Assembly: GCF_024758505.1 (NCBI RefSeq)
Contig: NZ_CP077970.1
Coordinates: forward strand, 3,162,001-3,226,000
DNA: 64,000 bases
Direction of reading: 5' to 3'
Source: Bradyrhizobium arachidis
GTDB lineage: Bacteria > Pseudomonadota > Alphaproteobacteria > Rhizobiales > Xanthobacteraceae
Shown: one piece after another, positions 27,042 to 36,374 of the stretch
How the letters are laid out: each line of letters begins with the position of its first letter
Position numbering within the stretch: the first letter of the stretch is position 1
Notes under the pieces: model-generated
Database searches by the model: none
What the model saw: the letters and a program-made list of their open reading frames with translations, nothing else
Told to the model about the DNA's origin: nothing
Made by a program: the position numbers and the translations under genes

Positions 27042-28119
27042 GGGCCACCTGACGGTTCGGAAACACCAGCCGGAAACGATAGAGGATGAGGGAATCGCAG
27101 GCGAGCACGTAGAACAGCAAAATGCCTTGGAAGACCTTTGTCACGTCCAACGGAATTTTCATTGCGATCTGGGCCTGCTCGCCGCCGATGAAGGTCAAGG
27201 CGAGGAAAAGGCCAGCAATTAATATTCCAATCGGGTTCAGCCGGCCGAGGAAGGCGACGATGATCGCGGTAAAGCCGTAGCCAGGCGAGATGCCGGGCTG
27301 CAGGTGACCGACGGGACCGGCGACCTCGATGATTCCGGCGAGCCCGGCCAGGGCGCCTGAGATTGCGAAGGTCAGGACGACCAATTGGTTGGCATTGAAG
27401 CCGCCGAACCGCGCGGCGCGGGGCGCTGCTCCCACCACACGGATCTCAAAACCCTTGATGGTCCGGCCGAGCAGGACGGCTGCGGCCGCAACCACCAGCA
27501 GCGCGATGATGGTGCCGAGATGCAGCCGGCCGCCTTCGATCAGGACGGGGACGGTCGCGACGGGATCGAACTCCGCAGTCGTCGGGAAATTAAACCCTTG
27601 CGGATCGCGCCAGGGGCCGCGGACGAGGTAGTCGAGGAAGAGGTCGGCGACATAGACGAGCATCAGGCTGGTGAGGATCTCGCTGGCGCCGAACTTCACC
27701 TTGCAGATCGCCGGGATGAGCGCATAGAGCGCGCCGGCGGCGGCGGCCAGCACAAGCATCGCAGGCAGCACCCAGGCGCCGGCGTCCGTCCCTTGCGTCT
27801 TCACCGCGATCCAGCTTCCGGCAACGGCGCCGATCAGGAACTGGCCTTCGGCGCCGATATTCCAGGCGTTGGCGAGATAGCAGAGCGACAGGCCGATGGC
27901 GATCATCACCAGCGGCGTCGCCTTCACCGCGATCTCCTGGAGCGAATAGCCGTCGGTCAGCGGCGCGATGAAATAGGCATGCAGCGCGAGCAGCGGATTC
28001 TTGCCGAGGACGGCGAACAGGATCGACATGGTTACGATGGTGAGGCCGATCGCGATCAGCGGCGAGACCAGCGCGATGGTGTTGGACCGCTCGGCGCGCT
28101 TCTCAAGCACGAGCTGCAT
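27028..28119 (-). CDS. ABC transporter permease, system 1 (first permease)
   Basis: A 363-residue permease with ~9-10 transmembrane segments. Recognisable parts are YFIAPLTDGYSLQEIAVKAT, the AWNIGAEGQFLIGAVAGSWI motif shared with nucleoside-type permeases, KVKFGASEILTSLMLVYVAD, and SPGYGFTAIIVAFLGRLNPI near the C-terminus. It overlaps the ATPase gene by 17 bases and the second permease by 14 bases, so the operon is tightly coupled. With its partner it forms a heterodimeric inner-membrane channel. Confidence 0.9.
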   Translation of the reverse strand: MQLVLEKRAERSNTIALVSPLIAIGLTIVTMSILFAVLGKNPLLALHAYFIAPLTDGYSLQEIAVKATPLVMIAIGLSLCYLANAWNIGAEGQFLIGAVAGSWIAVKTQGTDAGAWVLPAMLVLAAAAGALYALIPAICKVKFGASEILTSLMLVYVADLFLDYLVRGPWRDPQGFNFPTTAEFDPVATVPVLIEGGRLHLGTIIALLVVAAAAVLLGRTIKGFEIRVVGAAPRAARFGGFNANQLVVLTFAISGALAGLAGIIEVAGPVGHLQPGISPGYGFTAIIVAFLGRLNPIGILIAGLFLALTFIGGEQAQIAMKIPLDVTKVFQGILLFYVLACDSLILYRFRLVFPNRQVARVTG

Positions 28120-29674
28120 GCGCGGCCTCCTTCTGGTCCAGCGAGCTTCCGCCCATCAACAGGCCGAGCTTTTCGCGCGTAGCCTCACCTGTAGCGAGCG
28201 GTTGCGACAGCCGGCCGTGGAACATGACCGCGATGCGGTCGGCGATTTCGGCAAGCTCGTCGAGATCCTGGCTCGTCACCAGCACGGCCGCGCCGCTGGC
28301 TGCGAGATCGAGCAGCGCCTGCCGGATGACGGCGGCAGCGCCTGCGTCCACGCCCCAGGTCGGCTGGCTCACCACCAGCACGGCCGGATTGCGCAGGATC
28401 TCGCGGCCGACGATGAACTTTTGCAGATTGCCGCCGGACAGGCTCGCGGCTTCCGGATCGCGCTTGGCCTTGCGGACGTCGAACACCTCGGTGGCCTTGT
28501 CCACGGTCTTGAGCGTTGCCGCGGTGTCGATAAAGCCGTGCCTGACCATGCCGCTCGCGGCGTGGCCGGTCAGCAGCGCATTTTCCGAGAGCCTCATGCG
28601 CGGTGCAGTGCCGTGGCCGAGCCGCTCCTCCGGGACGAAGGCGGCGCCGAGCTTGCGCCGCTGCGTGATCGACATGTGGCCGGCCGCGATGCCTTCGATC
28701 ACGACCGTGCCCGGGTCCTTCGCCAGCCGCTCACCCGAGAGCGCGGCGAATAGTTCGTCCTGGCCATTGCCGGCGACACCGGCGATGCCGAGGATTTCGC
28801 CGCCCCTCAATTCGAGCGAGATGTGCTCCAGTCGCACGCCGTGCGCTTCACCGGGTGGAAGCGAGAGGTCGTTGACGACGAGACGAGGGACCGTGGTCTG
28901 CCGGCCTGCGGCGGCCCGGACCTCTTTGATCTCGCCGCCGACCATCATGCGCGCCAGCGAAGCCGCCGTTTCCTGCCGGGGATTGCAGGTCGCGACCTTC
29001 TTGCCGCCGCGCAAAATCGTGGCGGTGTCGCACAGCCGCTTCACCTCTTCGAGCTTGTGGCTGATGTAGAGGATGGCGCGGCCCTCGGCCTTGAGCCGCT
29101 CGAGCACGATGAAAAGCTGGTCGGCTTCCTGCGGCGTCAGCACCGCGGTCGGCTCGTCCAGGATCAGGAATTTGGGATCCTGCATCAATGCGCGGACGAT
29201 CTCGATGCGCTGGCGCTCGCCGACCGACAATTGCCAGACCTCGCGCCGGGGATCGAGCGGCAGCCCGTAGGTCTTCGATACCTGCTCCAGCCGCGCCGAC
29301 ATGTCCTTGAAGGATTCCTTGCCGTCGAGGCCAAGCGCGACATTCTCGGCGACGGTGAGATTGTCGAACAGCGAGAAGTGCTGGAACACCATGCCGATGC
29401 CGCGGGTCCTCGCTTCCGAGGGGCCAGACAGGACGATCCGCTCGCCCTGCCAGCGGATCTCGCCGGCGCTCGGCTGGATCAGGCCGTAGATCGCCTTGAC
29501 CAGTGTCGACTTGCCGGCGCCGTTCTCGCCGAGCAGCGCGTGGATCTCCTTCGGCCAGATGTCGATGTCGATCGAGTTGTTGGCGAGAAAGTCGCCATAG
29601 CGCTTGGTCAGACCGATCGCCTGGAGCAGGGGCGTCTCGCCGGAATGCAGGCCGTTGGGCGTCGAATTCAACAT
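28103..29674 (-). CDS. Double-domain ABC ATPase, system 1
   Basis: A 523-residue ATPase with two tandem nucleotide-binding domains, as in RbsA/MglA and BMP systems. The first has Walker [10 protein letters not shown], signature LSVGERQRIE and Walker [10 protein letters not shown]. The second has a degenerate Walker A (GVAGNGQDEL) and signature LSGGNLQKFIVG. It powers the two permeases encoded downstream. It is the first gene of the operon and divergent from the Tsx-like channel gene. MLNSTPN at 29674 is the only reasonable start. Substrate is inferred as nucleoside or purine from the operon type and neighbours. Confidence 0.93.
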   Translation of the reverse strand: MLNSTPNGLHSGETPLLQAIGLTKRYGDFLANNSIDIDIWPKEIHALLGENGAGKSTLVKAIYGLIQPSAGEIRWQGERIVLSGPSEARTRGIGMVFQHFSLFDNLTVAENVALGLDGKESFKDMSARLEQVSKTYGLPLDPRREVWQLSVGERQRIEIVRALMQDPKFLILDEPTAVLTPQEADQLFIVLERLKAEGRAILYISHKLEEVKRLCDTATILRGGKKVATCNPRQETAASLARMMVGGEIKEVRAAAGRQTTVPRLVVNDLSLPPGEAHGVRLEHISLELRGGEILGIAGVAGNGQDELFAALSGERLAKDPGTVVIEGIAAGHMSITQRRKLGAAFVPEERLGHGTAPRMRLSENALLTGHAASGMVRHGFIDTAATLKTVDKATEVFDVRKAKRDPEAASLSGGNLQKFIVGREILRNPAVLVVSQPTWGVDAGAAAVIRQALLDLAASGAAVLVTSQDLDELAEIADRIAVMFHGRLSQPLATGEATREKLGLLMGGSSLDQKEAAHAARA

Positions 29675-30249
29675 CCGCAGTCACGCGTGCAGGGGTGAAG
29701 TGAGAAGTGCCTCAATAGTGAGCTAATTTAGATCGCGACGTAAGTAGTGAAAAAGCGTCATCCCTTGCTCATAGCTGCGGCAAGTCGGCTGGATTCGCTT
29801 GCTGCCACGATCTCGATGCCACGGCTCCAGCAACGTCGGTATTTCTACGAGCATCAGCATAACGCAGCACGGCGTCGCCTGTTGCAAATTTGTGACGGTT
29901 CAAACCAAATCGGAACCTGCTGTGCAGTCGTGGCGTCGAGTTGAGCATCAGACGTCACGTCGTTGTATGCTTTTCAGTGGTGCAGCGACGAGGCCGCGTC
30001 GGCGCCGAATTCGGTCTACCGACACAGCGAAAAATCCGAACATAAACAAACGGGAAAGTGTTGCTACGACGCGTTCGCGCTCGTGCGGCGGACGCGCGCG
30101 ACGTGCGATGGCCTTCACGATCTCGCGCAGCGCGTTGCCGAAACATGCATCAGGTCATGGAAAAAGTTGAGGCTTCTCACCTCAGGCGAACGGCGCAAGT
30201 GTCGCACCCACCGGGGCTTGATTTTTTCAGCTTCAACTTTGGGGGTGTT
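29675..30249. other. Divergent promoter region between ABC operon 1 and the porin gene
   Basis: About 575 bases with no supported gene; the open frame running into the porin is not convincing upstream of 30250. A 10-mer cgttgtatgc at 29961-29970 recurs at 37685-37694 in the other divergent transporter region. No clear promoter boxes or long hairpins were assigned. Confidence 0.45.
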
Positions 30250-31356
30250 ATGTCGGTTCGTTTCAAGGCAATGGCAGCAGCGGCGCTGTCGATTGCCACG
30301 CTGGCCATCGGTGGCCAGGCTGAGGCCGCAGATCTTCCGGTCAAGGCGGCCAAGAAAGCGCCCGACCTCCCGTTCTTCCTGGTCATCGACAACCGCGTGT
30401 CGTTCTCCTGGATGCCGAAGGGCACCGACCCCGGTATGTGGAGTGTCCGTCCCGACGGCAGCATCAACGGCACCACCGCCAAGCAGGTCTATTCGTTCAC
30501 GCATTTCGATCTCTGGGCCTACGGCACCAACTTCTTCACGATCTCGATGTTCAAGTCGGGTCACAACGACCCCGCCAGCCCGTGCGTCGCGCCGGGCGTG
30601 ACCATCACCGGCGGCGCCGCGGATTGCGCCGGCGCGACAGAAATCTACGGCCTGTTCCGCTCGACCTTCGGCTGGAACGAGCTCTTCAATACCAAGACCT
30701 TCACCATGGGGCCGCTGCACAACATCTCGTTCGAAGTCGGCATGGACGCCAACACCGAGAACAACTTCCTGGCGCCCGCCAAGCGTGACGTCGTTGCCGG
30801 TCTGCAGTTCGCCTTCGACCTTCCCTACAAGGGCTATTTCAACGTCGCGCCCTTGATGTACTGGGAGTTCTCCAACCACAACGCGTTCACGCAGTGCGGC
30901 CTGTTCGGCCCCGGCATTCCCGGCACGACCTGCAACTCCGACGGTAATGTCAGCTACCGGCCGACCTGGGCGGTCGAAATCAATTACTATATGGACCTCG
31001 GCTTCCTGCCCGAGAATTTCCAGTTCTTCTCGATCAGCGGCCGCGCCGGCTGGTACGGGCCGAAGGGCGACTCCAACGGCCTTCCAGCACTGTCGGGCCC
31101 GGGCCGGTTCTCGACCGCGTCCAAGACCGAGCTCAACAGCGAGCCGATCCGCCTGACCTTCGACGCGTCGAAGGCCGCCTGGGGTGCAAAATACTCGCAC
31201 TTCGTCGATCTCTGGGTCGCCTATCGCTATTGGCAGAACAAGTTCGGTCTCGACCACAACGCCATGCCCGGCGTCTGCACGGTCGCCGCGACCGGCCAGA
31301 GTACCAACAGCTGCACCGAGTCGACGGTCTATGGCGGTGTGACTGTGAAGTTCTGA
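30250..31356 (+). CDS. Outer-membrane beta-barrel channel, probably Tsx-like nucleoside channel
   Basis: A 368-residue protein with a signal peptide (MSVRFKAMAAAALSIATLAI...AEA), alternating beta-strand sequence throughout and a terminal phenylalanine (VTVKF) as in outer-membrane barrels. HFDLWAYGTNFFTISMFKSG, EIYGLFRSTFGWNELF and HFVDLWVAYRYWQNKFGL look like the Tsx/nucleoside-channel family. I am fairly sure of the barrel but less sure of the family. The ATG at 30250 has a GGGGG stretch just upstream. It is divergent from a nucleoside-type ABC operon, which would give a matched outer- and inner-membrane uptake route. Confidence 0.75.
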   Translation: MSVRFKAMAAAALSIATLAIGGQAEAADLPVKAAKKAPDLPFFLVIDNRVSFSWMPKGTDPGMWSVRPDGSINGTTAKQVYSFTHFDLWAYGTNFFTISMFKSGHNDPASPCVAPGVTITGGAADCAGATEIYGLFRSTFGWNELFNTKTFTMGPLHNISFEVGMDANTENNFLAPAKRDVVAGLQFAFDLPYKGYFNVAPLMYWEFSNHNAFTQCGLFGPGIPGTTCNSDGNVSYRPTWAVEINYYMDLGFLPENFQFFSISGRAGWYGPKGDSNGLPALSGPGRFSTASKTELNSEPIRLTFDASKAAWGAKYSHFVDLWVAYRYWQNKFGLDHNAMPGVCTVAATGQSTNSCTESTVYGGVTVKF

Positions 31357-31421
31357 TCGCTGACGATTGAGGGATAGCGCCGTGCATGACGTTTGTACGG
31401 CGCTATTCCCATTTGCTCGAT

Positions 31422-31540
31422 ATCGTAGGGTGGGTTAGCGCAGCGTAACCCACCTCTTTTCTTTCCGCGGAGACAGAAGTGGTGGGTTACGCCGAGCGGA
31501 CTGCGCTTCGCGCAGCCGCGGGGCTAACCCACCCTACGAT
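31422..31540. repeat. Long palindromic intergenic repeat (ATCGTAGGGTGGGTTA...)
   Basis: The 16-base arm at 31422-31437 is perfectly complementary to taacccaccctacgat at 31525-31540. Inner arms include gtaacccac and gtgggttac. This is a larger relative of the element at 4371-4455 and of a dispersed family I associate with Bradyrhizobium. It separates the porin from the convergent deaminase gene and can also act as a terminator. Confidence 0.8.
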
Positions 31541-31553
31541 CCCAATGGCGCGG

Positions 31554-32039
31554 CTACTTCGTCCAAACGCCGTCGTGCAGCGCTTCGGCCTCGTCTTCCA
31601 GCAGGGGACCGACGACCTCCGTCGGACGCTGGCCGCTGGCGAAGACGTCGCGGCAGGGCAGATCGAGCGTGGGATTTTCCGGGTGATTGCCGGTGACGCC
31701 GCGCAGGCGGTGCTCGCTGAGGCCGTAGACCACGCGGCCGATGCCGGCCCAGTAGATGGCGCCGGCACACATCGCGCAGGGCTCGGCTGAGGAATAGAGC
31801 GTCGATCCCGCGAGCACCTCAGTGCTCAGCGTCCGGCAAGCTTGCGTCGCGGCGAGGCGCTCGGCATGCGCGGTGCCGTCATGGTCCGGCATGTAGCCGT
31901 TCTCGCTCTCGATCAGCACGCGGCCTTCGGCATCGACGACAATGCAACCGAAGGGATGGTTGCCATGGGTCAGTGAGCGGCGCGCGACCGCAAAGGACAG
32001 GCGCAAGAAATGCTCGTCGCGGTCGTGTGCGTCCGCCAT
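31554..32039 (-). CDS. Nucleoside/guanine deaminase-like protein (CMP/dCMP deaminase fold)
   Basis: A 161-residue zinc deaminase. The zinc site is HAE (His58, catalytic Glu60) and PCAMC (Cys88, Cys91). The FGCIVVDAEGRVLIESENGY start and YWAGIGRVVYGLSEHRLRG tail resemble bacterial guanine deaminases (GuaD type) more than tRNA adenosine deaminase TadA. Guanine to xanthine is the likely reaction but not proved. The ATG at 32039 has an AGGAG six bases upstream; a longer form from 32102 reads through a palindromic repeat and is rejected. It lies downstream of ABC system 2, separated by that repeat. Confidence 0.85.
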   Translation of the reverse strand: MADAHDRDEHFLRLSFAVARRSLTHGNHPFGCIVVDAEGRVLIESENGYMPDHDGTAHAERLAATQACRTLSTEVLAGSTLYSSAEPCAMCAGAIYWAGIGRVVYGLSEHRLRGVTGNHPENPTLDLPCRDVFASGQRPTEVVGPLLEDEAEALHDGVWTK

Positions 32040-32050
32040 TGCTGCTCCTG

Positions 32051-32100
32051 GAGCATGATCCGGAAAAAGTGCGCAGCGGTTTTCCGGAAAGATCATGCTC
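32051..32100. repeat. Palindromic repeat GAGCATGATC...GATCATGCTC
   Basis: gagcatgatc (32051-32060) pairs with gatcatgctc (32091-32100), with an inner ccggaaaa/ttttccgg pairing. This is a short, dispersed hairpin I recognise from many Bradyrhizobium intergenic regions. It lies between the ABC ATPase stop and the deaminase start and may attenuate read-through. Confidence 0.75.
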
Positions 32101-32110
32101 AAACTATTGT

Positions 32111-33643
32111 TCAGTGTCCCGCCATGTGCCGGCCGACCACGGTGAGGTCGGCTTCGCTGGTGCGAGCCTCGTAGACGAACTCGCCATGGAACATGACCAC
32201 GAGCCGGTCGGAGAGTTCAAGCAGTTCGTCGAGGTCCTCGCTGACGAGCAGCACCGCCGCGCCGCGGTTCCGCGCTGCCATGATCTCGGCATGGATCTGC
32301 GCCACCGCCGCGAAGTCGAGGCCGAAGCAGGGGTTGGCCGCGATCAGCACCTCGACGTCGCCGCCGAGTTCGCGCGCCAGCACTGCGCGCTGCACATTGC
32401 CGCCCGACAGCGCCGAGATCGGGGTATCGGGCGTCCGCGTCTTGATCTTGTACTGGCCGATCTTCTTCTTGGCGTCGTCGCGGAAGGCGCCACGATTGAG
32501 CCACCAGCCGCCGCTGGCAAAGGGGGCACGGTCGAACTCGCGGAAGGCGATGTTGTCGGCGACGCTCATGCCGCCGACGCAGGCATTCTTGAGCGGTTCT
32601 TCCGGCAGCAGCGACATCCTGTGCCGGCGCATCTCCTCGCGGGTCGCGTGATAGCTATCGCCTGCGACACGAATTTCGCCGCTCTCGGCCTCGCGCTGGC
32701 CAGCGAGCACTTCGACGAGCTGGCGCTGGCCGTTGCCGGAGACGCCGGCAATGCCGACGATCTCCCCGGCACGCACGGTGATTGAGACGTCGTGCACGGC
32801 AATGGCCCCGGCATCGTCGAGCGCACGGACCTTTTCCAGCTCGAGACGCGCCTTACCGGCCTCGCCGGTGCGAGGCGGCTGCACCGTCAGCTCCTCGGCG
32901 CCGATCATGGTGCGCGCCATCGCATCCGGCGTGAGCTCGGCGACCTTACCTTTGCCGGCGAGCTTGCCGCGGCGGAGGATCGTCACCTCATCGGCAAAGG
33001 CCATGACCTCGCGGAACTTGTGCGTGATCATGAGAATAGTCAGCTCGCCCTTCACGACCATGTCACGGAGCATGCCGAGAACCTCATCGGCCTCCGCGGG
33101 CGTCAGCACCGATGTCGGCTCGTCCAGAATGAGGAAGCGGCGTTTGAGATAGAGCTGCTTGAGCATCTCGCATTTCTGCCGTTCGCCGGCGGAGATGTCG
33201 GAGACTTTGGCATTGAGCGGCACCTTGAAGGGCATTTTGGCGAGGAAGGCTTCGAGCTCCTTCTTCTCCTTGCCCCAATCCACCACGGCGGGAACGTCGT
33301 CGCGCGCGAGCACCAGGTTTTCGGCGACCGTCATTGCCGGGACCAGCGTAAAATGCTGGTAGACCATGCCGAGGCCGAGCGCATGCGCGTCCTTGGGATT
33401 GTTGATCGCCTGCTGGCGGCCGCCGACCAGCACGTCGCCCTCGGTCGGATGGTAGTAGCCCATGATGCATTTGACGAGCGTCGACTTGCCGGCGCCGTTT
33501 TCGCCGAGCAGGGCGTGGAAGGAGCCTGGGCGGACCTTCAGCTCGACATTGTCCAGCGCCAGAAAATCGCCGAACCGCATGGTCATGGCGATCGCGTCGA
33601 CGCCGAAGGCGCCGCTCGGCGGCGGTGTTTCGCCTATGATCAC
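32111..33643 (-). CDS. Double-domain ABC ATPase, system 2
   Basis: A 510-residue ATPase with two nucleotide-binding domains of the BMP-transporter type. The first has Walker [10 protein letters not shown], signature [12 protein letters not shown] and Walker [10 protein letters not shown]. The second has the degenerate [10 protein letters not shown] and signature [13 protein letters not shown] chose the GTG at 33643, which overlaps the hydrolase stop as GTGA and gives [11 protein letters not shown]; a longer frame to 33775 would run antisense-like through the hydrolase. It is the last gene of the five-gene operon and pairs with the two permeases upstream. Confidence 0.9.
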   Translation of the reverse strand: MIIGETPPPSGAFGVDAIAMTMRFGDFLALDNVELKVRPGSFHALLGENGAGKSTLVKCIMGYYHPTEGDVLVGGRQQAINNPKDAHALGLGMVYQHFTLVPAMTVAENLVLARDDVPAVVDWGKEKKELEAFLAKMPFKVPLNAKVSDISAGERQKCEMLKQLYLKRRFLILDEPTSVLTPAEADEVLGMLRDMVVKGELTILMITHKFREVMAFADEVTILRRGKLAGKGKVAELTPDAMARTMIGAEELTVQPPRTGEAGKARLELEKVRALDDAGAIAVHDVSITVRAGEIVGIAGVSGNGQRQLVEVLAGQREAESGEIRVAGDSYHATREEMRRHRMSLLPEEPLKNACVGGMSVADNIAFREFDRAPFASGGWWLNRGAFRDDAKKKIGQYKIKTRTPDTPISALSGGNVQRAVLARELGGDVEVLIAANPCFGLDFAAVAQIHAEIMAARNRGAAVLLVSEDLDELLELSDRLVVMFHGEFVYEARTSEADLTVVGRHMAGH

Positions 33644-34323
33644 GAAATCGCTCCTATGAAGGCGTCCGACGTCGAGACCGCGCCGAACACGCCGCCCTGC
33701 ATCTTGATCATCTTCAGCGCGTGGTCGTGGTTGCTCTTGTCGGTCGCGCCGCAGCAGTCGTGCAGCAGCACGCATTCGAAGCCGCGGTCATTGGCCTCGC
33801 GCATGGTGGTATGGACGCAGACATCGGTGGTGATGCCGGTCAGCACGATGTTCTCGATGCCGCGTACCCGTAGCAGCAGCTCCAGGTCGGTGGCGCAGAA
33901 CGAGCCCTTGCCGGGCTTGTCGATGATCGGCTCGCCCGGCAGCGGCGCCAGTTCGGGGATGATGTCCCAGCCGGGCTCGCCGCGCACCAGGATGCGGCCG
34001 CACGGACCGGGATCGCCGATTCCGGCGCCGATCTGTCGCGAGCGCCAGCGCTTGTTGGCGGGAAGGTCGGAGAGATCGGGACGGTGGCCTTCGCGGGTAT
34101 GGATGATGTGAAAACCTTGGCTCCGCATCGCGTCGAGCAGTTTCTTGATCGGCTCGATCGGCGCGCGCGTCAACGAGAGGTCATAGCCCATCTTGTCGAC
34201 ATAGCCGCCGACGCCGCAGAAATCGGTCTGCATGTCGATGATAATGAGCGCGGTGTTCTCCGGGCGGAGATCGCCGTTGTAGGGCCAGGCGTAGGGCTCG
34301 GACTTGATATGGCGCTCGGGCAT
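33640..34323 (-). CDS. Isochorismatase-fold cysteine hydrolase, biuret-hydrolase-like
   Basis: A 227-residue cysteine amidohydrolase. The catalytic triad is visible as Asp30 in IIIDMQTDF, a Lys in [12 protein letters not shown] and Cys169 in [18 protein letters not shown]. The N-terminal [19 protein letters not shown] and the KPGKGSF segment resemble biuret amidohydrolase from Rhizobium, an enzyme that cleaves biuret to allophanate and ammonia. Ureidoacrylate- or other carbamoyl-cleaving activities are alternatives. It is embedded between the permease and ATPase genes of an ABC operon, 10 bases after the permease stop and overlapping the ATPase start. That placement ties it to the imported substrate. 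Confidence 0.88.
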   Translation of the reverse strand: MPERHIKSEPYAWPYNGDLRPENTALIIIDMQTDFCGVGGYVDKMGYDLSLTRAPIEPIKKLLDAMRSQGFHIIHTREGHRPDLSDLPANKRWRSRQIGAGIGDPGPCGRILVRGEPGWDIIPELAPLPGEPIIDKPGKGSFCATDLELLLRVRGIENIVLTGITTDVCVHTTMREANDRGFECVLLHDCCGATDKSNHDHALKMIKMQGGVFGAVSTSDAFIGAIS

Positions 34324-34333
34324 GATGTGCTCT

Positions 34334-35260
34334 CTAGCGGGTGATCGACAATTCGGCCGGTGCGCCGGTCAGCGTGCGCTTCGGCGAGCAGGTGATGATC
34401 ATGATCGCCAGCGTCAAAATGTAGGGCGCGGCGTTGAAGAGGTGATAGCCGGAGGTGACGCCGACCGATTGCAGCGCGGGACCGAGCGCGGCCGCGCCGC
34501 CGAAGGCGAGCGAGGCCCACAGGCAGAGCATCGGATCCCAGCGCGCGAAAATGACGAGCGCAACGGCGGTGATGCCCTGCCCGGAGGACAAGCCCTCGTT
34601 CCAGCTTCCGGGATAGAACAGCGACAGGAACGAGCCGCCGATGCCGGCAAGGAAGCCGCCGACCATGGTGGCGCGGAGCCGGATCAGCAGCACGGAATGC
34701 CCCATCGCGCGTGCGGCATCCGAGCTTTCACCGGCGGTGCGGATCAGGAGGCCCCAGCGCGTCGTCCGGAACGCCCAGTACAGGATCGGCGCCAGCACGA
34801 CGCCGATCAGGAAGAGAACGTTGATGCGCAGCGCCGCCTGTACCTGCGGAATGTCGCTCCACCAGCCGAAATCGATCGCGGGCAGGCGCGGTGCGGTCGG
34901 TTCGATCAAGGGTTTTCCGAGGTAGAAGGCAAGGCCGGTTCCGAACAGCATCAGTGCGATGCCGACCGCGACGTCGTTGACGCGCGGCAGCGAGCAGATG
35001 CCGGCATGCAGCGCGCCGAGCAGCGCACCGGTAATGCCGGCTGCGAGCACGCCGAGCCAGGGTGAGCCGCTGACATAAGAGATGCCGTACGCGCTCATGG
35101 CACCCATCACCAGCGTGCCTTCGAGGCCGAGATTGATACGGCCCGAACGCTCGGTGATGCATTCGCCGAGGCTGACGAACAGGAAGGGGGTGGAGACGCG
35201 GATGGCGCCGCCGAGCACGGCGAGTGGAACGGTCCAGAGTCCGATCGATCCGTCTGCCAT
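34334..35260 (-). CDS. ABC transporter permease, system 2 (second permease)
   Basis: A 308-residue permease with about nine hydrophobic segments. Family segments are [40 protein letters not shown], and [20 protein letters not shown] near the coupling loop. It is the paralogue of the system 1 permease at 26124-27041. It begins one base after the first permease's stop and is followed ten bases later by the cysteine hydrolase. It forms the inner-membrane channel with its partner. Confidence 0.9.
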   Translation of the reverse strand: MADGSIGLWTVPLAVLGGAIRVSTPFLFVSLGECITERSGRINLGLEGTLVMGAMSAYGISYVSGSPWLGVLAAGITGALLGALHAGICSLPRVNDVAVGIALMLFGTGLAFYLGKPLIEPTAPRLPAIDFGWWSDIPQVQAALRINVLFLIGVVLAPILYWAFRTTRWGLLIRTAGESSDAARAMGHSVLLIRLRATMVGGFLAGIGGSFLSLFYPGSWNEGLSSGQGITAVALVIFARWDPMLCLWASLAFGGAAALGPALQSVGVTSGYHLFNAAPYILTLAIMIITCSPKRTLTGAPAELSITR

Positions 35261-35261
35261 C

Positions 35262-36374
35262 TCAGGACTTGCCTTTCAGGAATCCGATGCGGCCGTAGAG
35301 CGCATCGCTTGCCAGCACGAAGACGAAGATGATGCCCTGCAACACCAGCACGGACGCATCGGGAAGCCCCAGCCGGCGCTGCAACAGGCCGCCGCTGGCG
35401 CTGATGCCGCCGAGCAGGATCGCGACCGGAATGACCGCGAGCGGATTTTGCCGCGCGAGGAAGGCGACCAGAATGCCGGTGAAGCCGTAGCCAGCGGCAA
35501 GGTTGGCGTTTGTGCGGCCCTGGACGGCGGCGACCTCGACCATGCCGGCAAGGCCCGCGGCGCCGCCGGCGAGGAAGCAGATGGTGAGGATGAGCTTGCT
35601 GACACCGAGTCCGACGATCTTCGCGGCGCGGATGTTGCCGCCGGCAACGCGCGCGGCGAAGCCGAACACGGTGTGATAGATCAGGATATAGGCGGTGATC
35701 GCGGCGATCAGGCCGAACACGAGGCCCCAATGCACGTCGGTGCCGGGAATCGTGCCGATCATGTTCACCGCACCGATCTCTCGCGTCGACGGCTTGTTGA
35801 GGCTCGCGGGGTCCCGCATCAGCCCTTCGACGAGATGGTTGAGGATGGCGAGCGCGATATAGACGAGCAGCAGGCTCGAGATCGTCTCGTTGACGCCGCG
35901 GTATTGGCGCAAGCCGCCCGCGAGCATGATCCAGAGGCCACCACCGATAACGCCGGCGCAGACCATCGCGATCTGGATCACGAGGGGCGGCATGCCTTGC
36001 AGCGCCAGCGCGGCGCTCGTCGCCGACAGCGCGCCGATCAGCAGTGCACCTTCGCCGCCGATGATGACCATGCCGAGCTGCGCGGGCAGGGCCGTGCACA
36101 GCGCAGTGAGAATGAGAGGCGCGGCGCGGCTCAGCGTGTTCTGCCAGGAGAACCAGGTGCCGAACGCGCCGTAGTACATGTAGAAATAGAGATCGAGCGG
36201 GCTCTTGCCGAACAGCGCGACGAAGATGCCGAAGACAGCGAGCGCAGCGACGAGTGCCGCGCCCGGGATCAGGACATATTCGATGGTCGCGCCGTGGCGC
36301 TGGAGGAAGCCGGCATCGGCGGCCGGAGCGACGGCTCCGACCGCTTCGACGGGATCCGCCGCTTCCGTTGTCAC
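35262..36374 (-). CDS. ABC transporter permease, system 2 (first permease)
   Basis: A 370-residue permease with ~10 transmembrane segments after a short cytoplasmic start (MTTEAADPVEAVGAVAPAAD). Typical pieces are DLYFYMYYGAFGTWFSWQNT, MVIIGGEGALLIGALSATSA, TISSLLLVYIALAILNHLVE, and GYGFTGILVAFLARQNPLAV at the C-terminal coupling region. Its start overlaps the binding-protein stop as ATGA. It is homologous to the system 1 permease at 27028-28119. Confidence 0.9.
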   Translation of the reverse strand: MTTEAADPVEAVGAVAPAADAGFLQRHGATIEYVLIPGAALVAALAVFGIFVALFGKSPLDLYFYMYYGAFGTWFSWQNTLSRAAPLILTALCTALPAQLGMVIIGGEGALLIGALSATSAALALQGMPPLVIQIAMVCAGVIGGGLWIMLAGGLRQYRGVNETISSLLLVYIALAILNHLVEGLMRDPASLNKPSTREIGAVNMIGTIPGTDVHWGLVFGLIAAITAYILIYHTVFGFAARVAGGNIRAAKIVGLGVSKLILTICFLAGGAAGLAGMVEVAAVQGRTNANLAAGYGFTGILVAFLARQNPLAVIPVAILLGGISASGGLLQRRLGLPDASVLVLQGIIFVFVLASDALYGRIGFLKGKS

